Assembly (NCBI GenBank): GCA_021014945.1
Contig: MU266331.1
Coordinates: forward strand, 186,001 to 250,000
Length of the DNA: 64,000 nt
Source of the DNA: Leucogyrophana mollusca
Taxonomy: Eukaryota > Basidiomycota > Agaricomycetes > Boletales
Reading direction: 5' to 3'
Below the pieces are notes generated by a model. That model was not told the DNA's origin. It saw only the letters and a list, made by a program, of their open reading frames with translations, and did no database searches. How positions within the stretch are numbered: position 1 is the stretch's first letter; each line of letters starts with the position of its first letter. This document shows positions 1-10,425 of this stretch, in pieces. The position numbers and the translations under genes are program-made.

Positions 1-148
1 TAGTGACGTACGAGCTGGCTTTGGAACCTTCTGAAGTCTGGAGACCGGACAACCTGCATGGCGGTGTACAAGAGACGGTGTGTTTGTGTTTGTTTGTTTC
101 GAGCTCACCATCGGCTTGCGCCGTTGCATTCGCGTCCAAGTCCGCGCC

Positions 149-2162
149 ATGAAGCAAGCTGAAGTTATGCGTCGTCTTATCCTCTATTCACTGCTTGTCA
201 GCTCTGCCTTTGCATTCCAACTTCCCTTTAAAGTCCCATTCTTCAAGTCCAAAACTGCTATCGTTTCAGAGTCAGCACAAGGAACTCCCAGGATAGCTAT
301 CATTGGCGCTGGCGCTGGCGGCTCATCAGCTGCATTCTGGATATCCAAGGCTAAAGAGCGCTTTGGCATACACGTCGAGGTTGATGTCTACGAGCGCGCT
401 GCATATGTAGGTGGTCGTAAGTGTTCGTCATTTCTCTCGAGCCCTGGCATTTTGATGTTCTCTGCAACAGGAAGCATCACCGTATACCCATACAATGATA
501 CGAGTCTTTCTCCCGTTGAACTTGGAGCGTCCATATTTGTTGACGCAAATAAAAATCTTATGAGAGCATCCAGAGAGTTCAATCTCAGTTTGTCTAAATT
601 CGAGGACGATGATTCTGATACCGGCATTTGGGATGGTGAACATTTCGTGCTCATAGTAAGCGGTCCTTTTGTCGTCCGGGGCACTTATAACGCGCTAAAT
701 ATCTGGCTGTCAGATGAATAGCGGTAGCTATGTTAAGAGCTGGTGGAGTACTATCAAAGTACTCTGGAGATACGGCTACTCTTCACCCAGCAAGACAAAG
801 GCACTGTGAGAGCAACTTCAATGCGGTTCAATGCAAAAGCTAAGTACGACGGAGATTAGTGTACAGAATATGATAAACCGCTTTGTCGGTTTGTATGCCA
901 CCGAGTCCCCTCGTTGGGACGATCTCGCGGACCTAGCGACGAAATTTGACTGGATGTCGATGGTGAACCAAAGTACCGCAGAGTACCTCGAAAGTAACGG
1001 TGTCTCGCCGAGATTCTCGCGGGAACTGGTCGAAGCTGCAACTCGCGTTAACTACGGTCAGGTGTGTCGTCAGGTTCCCTCAGCTCAATAGCAAATACCT
1101 AACAAAGTGATATCTTCCAGAACATAGACGAAATCCACGCTCTAGAGGGCGCATGCTCAATGGCTGCATCAGGAGCTTCTGGTGTTTCGACTGGGAACTA
1201 TCACATATTTGAACACTTCCTTGAGAAATCTGGAGCCAAAGTCCATTTAAATACAAACGTAGGCTGTCATCCTCGCATATCCGCGTTATTATCTCAAACC
1301 TACCTTTATCAGGTCAAGGAAATCAAACACAAGGCTGATTCCTCCCTCTGGACATTGCACACGGACGCCGGGTCTGACACTTACACGGGGGTTATCATTG
1401 CTGCCCCTTTCCACCAGTCGGGAATCAAACTTCCATCCGACCTTTCTTCCCTCATCCCACCCCAGCCCTATGTCCACCTACATGTCACCCTCCTCTCTAC
1501 GCGCAATGAGCATCCGAATCCCGAATACTTCGGCCTCCCAGCCAATACGATAGTGCCGAAGACGATTCTGACAACATATGAAGGCGCACGCGCAGGCGGG
1601 CTGGAGCCAGAATTCAATTCCTTGACGTATCATGGATTGACGCGGGAGACAACCAACTCAACCGATGATGGTGTCACCACAGCTCGTCAGCCGGAATGGG
1701 TCGTCAAAATATTCTCCAAGGAGCGTGTATCAGACGAATGGCTCAAGACCGTATTCGGACACGTTGGCTGGGTGTTCAGGAAAGAGGTAAAGTTTATCTA
1801 GATGGATGCATCTTTATATCTTTGAACTTAACATGATTTTAGTGGGATGCATACCCAAAATTACCCCCCACAAACGAATTCCCTCCGGTTAAGCTGGACC
1901 AAGGACTCTATTACGTGAACGCGTTTGAGCCGTACGTTGATCTGGTCCCACTGTTCCTCGTGCTCGCTGATGGAATCCATATCACAGATTCATATCAACC
2001 ATGGAAACTGAAACTATCTCCTCGAGGAATGTTGTCGATCTCCTTCTGCACGAAGAATTCGGCTCTGGGATTTGTGGCTCTTTACTTTCGGGCACGAATT
2101 CCAGCGAAGAACGAGGAACAAATGCGACGCCTGATGACTTCGTCCTCGGATGGGACTGTTAA
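149..2162 (+). CDS. Prenylcysteine oxidase / farnesylcysteine lyase
   Basis: FAD-dependent thioether oxidase that releases the isoprenoid aldehyde and free cysteine from prenylcysteines during turnover of prenylated proteins; it acts in the lysosome/vacuole or secretory pathway. Eight exons can be followed: 149-416, 471-655, 714-805, 860-1061, 1121-1258, 1313-1787, 1844-1931 and 1988-2162. The second Met (167) precedes a hydrophobic signal peptide (LILYSLLVSSAFA). An N-terminal Rossmann dinucleotide motif, IAIIGAGAGGSSAAF, is followed by YVGGR and later by the family signature LEGACSMAASGASGVSTGNY. The last exon ends in DDFVLGWDC, not in the longer unspliced reading. Start could be 149 or 167. 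The stop lies 368 bp from the convergent ammonium transporter stop. Confidence 0.88.
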
Positions 2163-2530
2163 CTGTTTGATGACTCGCAGCAATTTTCTCCCATTGACGT
2201 GAAAATGTTTTCATCCATTTACCTTGATAATAGTCGACGTCTAGCATGAAGTCTGCAATATATAATTCGGATTTGGATCCAGTGTAGGGTAGTAGCGAAA
2301 CTCTGTACAGTGGCTAATATTGCCTTCGCTTGTTCGTAGTGGGACGTTCCTCTAATACGAGTGTTAAGTAATATGGTGATACGGGGTAAGGTTGAGATAG
2401 GAAGTGGGAATGAGGGTAATCTTGTGGATCCTGCCAATGTACGCGACAAAGGAAGGGAAGAAAGGCATCGCACCGAAATGAAAGTGGTATTGTGGAATAA
2501 ACAAGGAACACTTGTTGTGAAAATAATCGG

Positions 2531-4291
2531 TCATGGGGCCAAGTCGACATTTTCCTGGGCCTCGACGGGCTTTTCGGAGATTGGTTCGAGCCCGCCATCT
2601 TCCATCCGAAGGACGTTGCGATGCCGTTGATCCTTCTGGAGGTCTGGCTGGCCATGGCGGTCGCCGCCCGCGCTTATGGTATCAGTGGTTGGCACAGAGC
2701 CGAGTTCGCTCATACGATCGCCCAGGGGCGTCCAGTCCTGGAAATCACGACGCACTTCGATGTAATCGTTCGCGAATTCGCCAATCTGCGCAAGTCAGGG
2801 CATCAGCTTGTTATGTCCCGAGACATTGTCGTGCAGACTAACCTCCACCTCATCCACGCCAAGTGATTCGCCTTCTTGCGTCGTTCTGAGGCTGAGACCC
2901 GGTATCATGTCGATACTCTTGGCGATGAGCGCAGTAACGACGAAAGCATACGTGCATGTCGCGCACACATATGCGAACTGAATATACAGCTGCTTCCAGT
3001 TGTGATCGACCCATCCACCAGTAATACTGGTGTTGACACCGTCAAGGGCAATGATGGAGTGTGTCGCGAAGAAACCATTGCAAAGCAAGCCGATAATTCC
3101 ACCGACCGCATGCTCCGCGAATAAGTCGAGCGCATCGTCGATCCTGACGAGGAATTTGACTGATGCCGAAGGTTAGTTAGTATGAAGTCGGAGCGGAGAC
3201 AGGGTCGTACTTTTGGTGGCGTAATTACAAATGGCGCCGGTAACGGCTCCCATAATGACTGCAGCCCAGGGCTGGATATAACCAGACGCAGGCGTCGCAG
3301 CAACGAGCCCAGCGATGGTGCCAGAACAAAAGCCAACCATGCTATATTTGCGCTCAAGGCGATAATCGAGGAGACACCAAACTATTCCTCCAAATGCCGC
3401 GGCTAGCATCGAGTTCCAGATCGCCATGATGGCGCGGAGGTTTGCACCGAATGCGCTGCCGCCGTTGAACCCGAGCCAGCCGAACCAGAGCATGAACGTG
3501 CCCAAATTGACCATGGAGACATTGTGCGGACGGAAGTTGAGTAGCTCCTTCTCCTGACGACGTCCGAGGACCCATGCAAAAGCAAGACCACCTACACCAC
3601 TTCCGATCTCGACCGGGCCTCCGCCTATCCACGGTTGAGTTTAGCAAGGATAAGTGCGCGATAAGACGAATTACCCACCGGCATAATCTAGAACACCCCA
3701 CTTAAATCCCCAGCCGTTGATATTCCAGGCCCAGCATGCGAGGGGACAATAAACAAGTGTCATCCAGAGGAAGGTGAATATCATAGCCGGAAGAAGCCTT
3801 CCACGCTCAGCCAATCCGCCCATCAGGATTCCCACTGTTACACAGGCGAATTCCATCTGGTAGAAGCTGTACAAAAGATCAGGGATCAGGGGGGAACCTG
3901 GAGAAGGGTTGTCAAGGACATTGAGTAACCCGAAGTTGGCGAGGTTGCCGATGTATCCGTTTGTAGCAGTGGGCGAGAACGCGAGGGAGTAACCCCAGAA
4001 ATACCACTGGAAGATGCAGACTGCATTGCTAGCGGATACGGCCCAGATCAAGGAGAGGGCGGATTTTCGTCTGGCAAGTCCAGAATAGAGAAACGCTGGA
4101 GATAAGACGAGAGTTACATGGGCAGTAAGTTACGGGTTACGGGAATCCCAGGAGAGCAAAGGAGCGAACCGAGACCAGGGATCATAAAAGATACCATGGC
4201 ACCTGCGACGATGATGAACGAAACATCTCCACGGTCGAACCTGGACGTCGGATAGGGAGATAAGACATTCAGCTCACAGCGAGATTCACAT
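2531..4291 (-). CDS. Ammonium transporter (Amt/Mep/Rh family)
   Basis: Polytopic plasma-membrane ammonium channel or transporter. Conserved segments in order are MVSFMIPGLAFLYSGLARRK (TM1), IFQWYFWGYSLAFS, GGLAERGRLLPAM, GWLGFNGGSAFGANLRA, CSGTIAGLVAATPASGYI and a late HAVGGIIGLLCNGFFA. The C-terminal tail carries the typical GVDEVEIGEFANDYI after removal of an intron. No ATG opens the first exon (4240 downwards) in frame. The best model splits the start codon: AT at 4291-4290, a 49-nt intron 4289-4241 (GTGAAT...CCAG), then G at 4240, giving MFDRGDVSFIIVAGAMV. Four GATAAG motifs lie around the 5' end, suggesting nitrogen (GATA-factor) control. The family call is firm; the split start is inferred. 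Confidence 0.9.
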
Positions 4292-4332
4292 GGCGGCTAT
4301 TGACTAACTGGCTGGCATCTCCTGGAATGAAA

Positions 4333-4377
4333 GATAAGTGTATCAGTACAGTGCTTATCTCGAACAGCCTATTTATA
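4333..4377 (-). promoter_or_regulatory. TATA box and GATA sites of the ammonium transporter
   Basis: On the minus strand TATAAAT (4377-4371) lies 80 bp upstream of the inferred split start codon. GATAAG occurs at 4359-4354 (minus) and 4333-4338 (plus), with further copies at 4259-4264 in the first intron and 4101-4106 in the second. HGATAR sites are the known targets of fungal nitrogen regulators (AreA/Nit2 type). Their role here is inferred. Confidence 0.55.
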
Positions 4378-4466
4378 CGGCACGATAGACTCGTAGACGA
4401 ACTTTTCAGATTGAGAGAAGCTTCTACGATTCCCTGAAGAGCCATCCTGAGCTGCAATAAAGCACT

Positions 4467-4874
4467 TCACGCTACGTTTTCTGCGGCTGGAGGAGCGCTA
4501 GGCTGGAGACGGTCTTTTTCGTAGTGAAAAGTCGATGCACTATTTTCTGGGGCGGAGTATTCATAGTACTCACCCCTGTTCAACGGCAGATAAACACGCG
4601 GAATTTCATTGGTAGATAACAAACAACAGAGCTTACTAAGATGGGGCATCAAAACCTCTCGCACGACGGCATGACACAACTCCAGGGTCAACAAATCCGT
4701 GAATGAAATCGTATCACCCTCAGGCTCCCGCAGAGTCTCTCCAGGTTTCGAAATCATACAGTCAGTGACACAGGCAAGAACAAGACGACAGTCAGGTTCT
4801 GCAAGCGACGCTTGATCTGAACTTGAGCCCTCCCATTGTCGCGGAGATTTTCGGTGGACGCATTTGGACGACAT
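4467..4874 (-). CDS. Hypothetical protein, about 135 aa
   Basis: Open frame from ATG 4874 (MSSKCVHRKSPRQWEG) to a stop at 4467, readable without introns. The frame stays open upstream to about 4997, so a longer start or an upstream exon is possible. The N-terminal 30 residues are polar; the middle TDLLTLELCHAVVREVLMPH looks helical; the C-terminus is Pro/Ser/Ala-rich with EYYEYSAPE. It has no signal peptide, membrane segment or motif that I recognise. It sits head-to-tail upstream of the ammonium transporter and is divergent from ATP11 (214 bp gap). Function unknown; it may lack a small exon. Confidence 0.45.
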   Translation of the reverse strand: MSSKCVHRKSPRQWEGSSSDQASLAEPDCRLVLACVTDCMISKPGETLREPEGDTISFTDLLTLELCHAVVREVLMPHLSKLCCLLSTNEIPRVYLPLNRGEYYEYSAPENSASTFHYEKDRLQPSAPPAAENVA

Positions 4875-5088
4875 TGTGATGTGTGTTCGGCTATTTCCGT
4901 GCGACGCCTTGGGATCCAAAATTGGTTCAAAACATCTGCAGGACACGAGTGAGTCTAACTCAAACTGACTTGTGCGTGTAGCAACCGTGACAAGCACGCC
5001 ATCTTCTCCCTGACGAGAAACTAGGTCACTGGGACAGCCTTTTCATACAAGTTACAACTGGAACGGTACTTGCCTTGGCAGCTGCGCG

Positions 5089-6398
5089 ATGACTTTTCTG
5101 GTTCCTCGCCCAAGCCTTCTGCGGTCATCTGGTTCCCGGGTTGCACGACTGGATCAAAGGCTCGCCGCAAGGGTGCACACCGACGGCATACCCAGGTACG
5201 AGTCAAAGTACGCGGAGAAACTGCAGCAAAAGGCGAAAGAGTGAGAGGTGTCTTTTGCCATCGCCATCACTCATTGACGTGACCGTGTTCTGACAGTTGA
5301 ATCAACTCCCTTCATCACTACTCCTTACGGTCTCTGTCCGCTTTGGCGCGCGTGTTTTTCGTCGTTTTCGTGGAGTAGAAAGGGCTTGGACCTCTCAGAG
5401 CTGAAAACGCGCGCGCGAGAAGAGCTAAAGAAGAAGCTCAAAGAAGAGGCTTCGAAATCGATCCCAAAAGCGTTTCTCGGACAGGCTTCTTCAAACAGTC
5501 CACCGAAAACCAGTCTGAAATCTGGCGGGGCTAATGCAACCTCCAACCCAGGTGTCCGTAGGGACAGTGCACCGGTCAAGGTACGTTCGCAACCACGCAG
5601 TACCGCGCTTGCGGTTTCTGTTCCATAACGCTCATGCCTGTTTATCAGCCACTGGGTTCGATCCTGAATGTCCCGAGATTACTTTCTACACCTCACACGC
5701 CGGCGCAAGTATCAGCCCTCTGGACTGCGTACCACGCTTCTCGCACGGGCGGAACGGGGAGGGGGTACATCTGTGCTTCTGTGCCTCTAGATCTGTATGA
5801 GAAGATGACGAATGTCGCCAAGCGGTATCCGTTATTCGTCGTACCTATTCCTCGGGAGGCTACCCCAGATGTCTCGGACGCCGATCCAACCCAAGGCGCA
5901 GGAACGGCACATGAGTTCTATTTCCTACAGTGGGACTTCCACGATCCCCCCTCGCCTCCACTTGCCACAGAACCAGACCCGTTTACCCCCGTATCATCGG
6001 CCGACGTAGACGTACTTCCACAAACATCCACCGTCTTATTCACCCCACTCCAAGAATACAAACTCCGCACATCCTTTGCTACGCCGTACCTTGTGCTGAC
6101 ATTCTATACTGACTTGGCACGCACGCACGGGATCGTCTTACTCCGCGGCGAGATCACTCCATCAGGTGCCGCGGCCGCCACTGTCCCAGGGCAAGATGTT
6201 TCAGGGCGCTTCTTGCTGAGTCAGGTCGATGCTCAGGTTCTAGCAATGGGGCTCCAGAAGTTCTTTTTGTGGGGTGAAGGGAAGGAAGTGGATGGCGCCC
6301 GAGAACAAACGGCAGAAGATCTGTTAAGGCAGTTTCACGAAACGCCCGAGGACTTTAGTTGGGAGGCCTTGCTAAAACATTCAAAATTGACTGCTTAG
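5089..6398 (+). CDS. ATP11: Mitochondrial F1-ATPase assembly chaperone Atp11
   Basis: Matrix chaperone that binds free F1 beta subunits during ATP synthase assembly. Three exons: 5089-5240, 5379-5580 and 5649-6398. Exon 1 gives an Arg/Ser-rich presequence (MTFLVPRPSLLRSSGSRVAR). Exon 2 encodes a charged coiled-coil-like segment (ELKTRAREELKKKLKEEA). Exon 3 carries the conserved Atp11 core: GRGYICASVPLDLYEKM, PLFVVPIPRE, EFYFLQWDF, TPLQEYKLR, YLVLTFYTDLARTHGIVLLR and the C-terminal LLRQFHETPEDFSWEALL. Length and domain order fit the family (ATP11, PF06644). The first in-frame ATG of exon 1 was chosen because it supplies the targeting peptide. Confidence 0.92.
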
Positions 6399-6522
6399 GA
6401 AGCTCAAGGGTCAAGACACTGCTGCATATGTCGAGTAGGTACGATGCTATGTAGTACAATAATTAACGTTGAAAGTCCTTTTCTGGAAGACGAGCGTATG
6501 CGTGGATTGAAGTCATGTGGTT

Positions 6523-7185
6523 TCAAGGTAGGCTGATCAGCGGCGCCTTGTGTACCCATTCATTTTTACTAAGTTCTTCGAGGACGAATGCTGCGAATCC
6601 CGCCCTCGTTAACCACTTTGTTGTCTTTCCGTCCCCCACATAGCCTGCAACGAAAGTCCTGTCGTCAGCCCCGCTGAGCAGCGGCACCCGGACGATAGTC
6701 CAGTCCAGCCCATCTCCCTCGGTCCGTATGGTTTGCCCGATCGCCACAACATCCTTGTACGCCGTCCGAGCAAACGTTGCCACCGCGGTTACGATCGCTT
6801 GCATCTGTAAGCTAAACTTGTCCGACGGATCTGTAATGCTAGGTGTGCCTAGCGCGAGAAGGCGGCGAACACCACGGTCCTTCATGATCTTTAGGATCTG
6901 AGAGTAGGCGTGTGCAAGGGGCTCGCCACTGGGATGCAAAGGTCCACGCGACACGGATGGTCCGAGGGCGGATAGGACGGCGTCGACACCCTCCATCGCC
7001 TTTGAGAGGGCGGCTTCGTCTGTAAGCTCGCCCTTGTGGACGGTGACGTTGGGGTTGGTCGTTATACTCTCAGGGAGTTTCTGCGGGGAGCGAGCGAATA
7101 TGACGACGGCATGTGAGGCGGCAAGAGCTTCTTGTATGAGCAAGACGCCTGCTCCACCAGTGGCGCCAAGAATGAGGACCCGCAT
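6523..7185 (-). CDS. NAD(P)-binding NmrA-like oxidoreductase
   Basis: Single-exon protein of 220 aa with a complete short atypical SDR fold. MRVLILGATGGAGVLL at the extreme N-terminus is the GxxGxxG dinucleotide motif, followed by DAVLSALGPS after beta-4, RRLLALGTPS, and LDWTIVRVPLLSGAD near the substrate side. This pattern matches NAD(P)H-binding (PF13460) proteins such as biliverdin reductase B-like and NmrA-like enzymes. No Ser-Tyr-Lys catalytic triad is evident, so it may be a reductase of unknown substrate or a redox sensor. The start at 7185 is set by the Rossmann motif. It is the only well-supported intronless gene in its neighbourhood. Confidence 0.85.
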   Translation of the reverse strand: MRVLILGATGGAGVLLIQEALAASHAVVIFARSPQKLPESITTNPNVTVHKGELTDEAALSKAMEGVDAVLSALGPSVSRGPLHPSGEPLAHAYSQILKIMKDRGVRRLLALGTPSITDPSDKFSLQMQAIVTAVATFARTAYKDVVAIGQTIRTEGDGLDWTIVRVPLLSGADDRTFVAGYVGDGKTTKWLTRAGFAAFVLEELSKNEWVHKAPLISLP

Positions 7186-8860
7186 GGTAACGATGGGATA
7201 GGGAGAGGAGGTGATGCGACCACAGATACTGAGAGAACCGTGCGGGATGATCTGTGAGTTACTTCGTCTCGATTTTTACGAAGTCGGCGGCGTACTACTG
7301 ACGCTATCGGCGGACGTGTTGGTGATATATTTGAAGGTTGTTAACGATACAATCGAACAGAGAGGTTTTATGCAACAGCAAAAGGGCTGGATGGTGCGTT
7401 TGGCGAGGAGACTGAAGACGACAAGGGAGGATCTTTGGCTTAAAGCCGAACTACCCCACAGGGTCGCAGAGCTCGATTCACGAATACAACCTGCCTTTTC
7501 TGGCACGCGCCGGTATCTAACTGATGTCATAGACAGGTGCTCCACCCGAACTCCAAAGCTCAGTTCTATCATGCCTGCGATCGCAGGTGCCTTCGCAGAT
7601 GGAGCAACCACATGTGCGTAGTGGAGACAGCGGTTCGGTCTGTATCAAGGCACAAGAGGTCATGGCTTCGTACATATTGGAATACTTATTCGTGAGTCAC
7701 CGGATTCACAGATTCTGAACTTGCTTGGGTTCGATGTACACACAAATTGCATGTCGAGATCCCAAAAATTCAGGGCTTATTTCGCGGGGAAAATGGCTCA
7801 CAATTGAATTGTATCTATTTAGCTATTGCTGAGCTATTTTACAATGCAGAGGTGACTGGTAAGGGACCTGTATTTCCTGTTCTTTAGTTTCGAGGCAGGT
7901 GAGTGCGACAAATCTGGCTGGAGCGCGCCTGCCTTGCTTCGTTGGCACAGTGACACGTGCAACCATTCCGAGTACTATTCCCCCAGCATAAAAGCAAGAG
8001 GAAATCGCGAACAGTCAGTTGGCGTGGTAATATAGCAGGTTATAAAGTTTAGGCAAGATCCTTGATGTTGCTGGAGCTACAGGACATGATCCTTGAAAAG
8101 TCGCAACAGTGTTAGAACGATAGTATTATTCTTGTTGGCCGTCCATGCTGTAGGGGAAATACTGGACGACTCGTAGAACACAAGTCAAAGCAGAAAATTA
8201 AGGAAGTTTGAGACCCTATCGCGGAATAGTCTCCCGTAAGCAGACCTCAGCAGGAAGACAGTCGTTCCTTCTTCATAATGTCGCGGAAGGATGCTTGAGG
8301 GTGGAAATGACAGGGTGGTAGAAAGGGTTGCCCAAGTCAAAGATCCAGCCGCCCAAACCACGACGGCCACTTTCCAACCGGCGTAAGTGATCTCGGAGGT
8401 GAGGAATAAAACATGTGATCGAAAAATCCGTTCATCCGAAGTTTTTAGTGACCCGATCGACCGCGTGCTGGCTGACGGCAAAGGGCGAAGATATTCCCCG
8501 GTCGCTCATCGATTGTGACATATCACTCGAAGGCGCGGATATTCCGTACGTGCGATCTCAAAACGGAGCCACCCCCCTGGCCTAGAAGGGAACGGCGCGT
8601 ACGCATGTAATGTATACTGACCGGTCTTGATCTATATATTTACCCAACACATGCAGCGCATTTGTCGCGTGCAATGAGGAAGGCAAGATCAACTCCGGAG
8701 ATCAAATTGAAGACTCACGACAGCATGAATTTTCGGGGACACGGTCTCCTTCTGGCGCCAAGCGACAGGCGAGTCGGTTGCACACATGGCGTGCTCCTCG
8801 GAGCGGACAGAAAGCAGAAGCTAGAGATGTTCCAGAAGAACGTGACAATGGAGGTATATT
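7186..8860. other. Intergenic, no supported gene
   Basis: About 1.7 kb between the NmrA-like gene and LIP2. Overlapping open frames at 7211-7621 (+) and 7276-7611 (-) lack recognisable domains or convincing splice structure. A 14-bp perfect palindrome (CCTGCGATCGCAGG) lies at 7574-7587. I see no tRNA or repeat array. Confidence 0.5.
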
Positions 8861-9640
8861 TTACGGCGATGGGGCATTCTGCCATGCGCCGACAGTCGAG
8901 ACTTCCTCCTCCAAGGCTAAAATCGCTTCTCCGGCTTCTCCAGCGTTTTCCACCCGTAATTTTTCCATGCGTCGCTCATAGACCTGACCAAAAGCGTCAA
9001 CCAAGCCATACGCCACGTCCTCCACATCGACCTGCTTCCCAGAGGCCAGTTCGATACAACCGGCCTTTACATCAGCTAATCCGCACGCCACCACTCTATT
9101 GAACCACTCCAAAGGCTCCTTCGTGACGTTCATTGCAAACCCGTGGGTTGTGAGTCGGTGTCGCACTTGCACGCCGATACTGGCAATTTTTGTTACAGGA
9201 TCCAAAAATACACCAGTATTGTCTGAAGGCACATGTGGTATTCCATGAGCGCCCATCAGGTGAAGCTGCATCATTTTTTGCATTTTGCAAATATAATCAC
9301 GGATCCCCGTAGGTGGTGACGTGCGTGCGAGGTCAAGGAGTGGGTATCCAACGATCTGGCCGGGGCCATGGTATGTCAGCTGTCCCCCGCGAGCAGTGGT
9401 GACGAAATCAGCTCCGATTTTCGTAAGACGTGAACGTTCGTCTTTCACGTCGTCTTGTGTCTGGCGGCGACCTGACGTATATACTGGTCGATGTTGAAGG
9501 AGTAGAAGAATGTCTTGGTGAGATGACGAGCGGCGGAGGGAAAGCTGGATCTGGTGAAGTTTCTCTTGAAGAGCTAATGTCCTCGCGTAGGGTAAGGGTG
9601 TGGAGAAGTAGTGGTATAGAACAGGCGGGAGTGCTGCCAT
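8861..9640 (-). CDS. LIP2: Lipoyl(octanoyl) transferase (LipB/Lip2)
   Basis: Mitochondrial enzyme that transfers octanoyl from acyl carrier protein to lipoyl-dependent apoproteins such as glycine cleavage H protein. Single exon of 259 aa. The family signature RGGQLTYHGPGQIVGYPLLD is present. A later KIASIGVQVRHRLTTHGFAMN holds the conserved lysine, and VACGLADV holds the catalytic cysteine. The N-terminal region includes ILLLQHRPVYTSGRR. ATG 9640 is the first true ATG; three upstream sense codons have no ATG. No strong presequence is evident. The C-terminal tail after YERRMEKLRVENAGEA is longer than in bacteria. Confidence 0.93.
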   Translation of the reverse strand: MAALPPVLYHYFSTPLPYARTLALQEKLHQIQLSLRRSSSHQDILLLLQHRPVYTSGRRQTQDDVKDERSRLTKIGADFVTTARGGQLTYHGPGQIVGYPLLDLARTSPPTGIRDYICKMQKMMQLHLMGAHGIPHVPSDNTGVFLDPVTKIASIGVQVRHRLTTHGFAMNVTKEPLEWFNRVVACGLADVKAGCIELASGKQVDVEDVAYGLVDAFGQVYERRMEKLRVENAGEAGEAILALEEEVSTVGAWQNAPSP

Positions 9641-9927
9641 TGTGGTCACAGTCGGAGGAAGGTCGTCGCCAAATAAGGCAATATTCTGTGGTCAGGAGAT
9701 TTCTCAGCCTCCAGGTACGACCCCGGCAGCAATTTGTTTTTGCTCAGCTCCTCTCCTTGTCATCAACCAACGGGTATATTCTGGTCTTCTTCTTTCTAAA
9801 GAACTCGCGATATTATTATACTCATACAAATGGTCGTGTGTACAATGGGGTATGCGGTCTGGCAAGCTGTCCGTCGTAGGTATGCTATGATGTCCGATAC
9901 TGGTCCGATGCAAGTCAAATGACACAA

Positions 9928-10425
9928 TCACCAGCACGCGCGAACATGTTCTTCCTCCATCATTCTCTGGCGCTTTTGCTTTTTTTCGCGTCGAGACGGG
10001 CGCTTTCGGCTGCCCCATGCCATATCGTCTTCGTCCAAGTATTCTGCTTCGAACTTCGATGGCGAGGATCCATTAGTTCTCCGAAGACACTCGAAAGGAT
10101 GAGCACCTACTCCGAAGACCTCTTCGCCTTCAAATCCTGTTGCGGCCTCCTTTGACCGTGTGTAATCTTTTCTTGATGGTTGCTGTGCTCTGCGTCAGAC
10201 CAGAGCCATACATTGAAAGTAGCAAACACGAACAGCATCAAAATTGTGGGTGCTAAAGCATGATTTTAAGGAGCGTAGGATTTTCGAAATGCGACGGGGC
10301 TTCTTTTCGTCGTAGTAATATTCGCTGTTCTGCAGTGCCGGTACGTTTTGTCAGTAACTGCTAGCCCTTTATGATGTTGAACGCACTTGGCTCTGCGACC
10401 GGAGGGGCGAAGTGAAAGAGAACAT
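9928..10425 (-). CDS. Possible small spliced gene, charged protein of unknown function
   Basis: Three stretches look like exons. One begins at ATG 10425 (MFSFTSPLRSQSQ) before a GTGCGT donor. A second follows a CTGCAG acceptor (NSEYYYDEKKPRRISKIL, about 10330). The last runs from an acceptor at 10189 to a stop at 9928, with FEAEYLDEDDMAWGSRKR followed by a Lys/Arg-rich tail. The last exon is open throughout, but its phase does not join cleanly to the second with obvious donors, so the model is incomplete. No domain is recognised; the acidic-then-basic tail suggests a nuclear or nucleolar protein. Confidence 0.35.

Noticed and set aside
7211..7621. 136-codon plus-strand frame divergent from the NmrA-like gene
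   Set aside because: Composition is unremarkable, there is no domain, and an equally long frame exists on the other strand.
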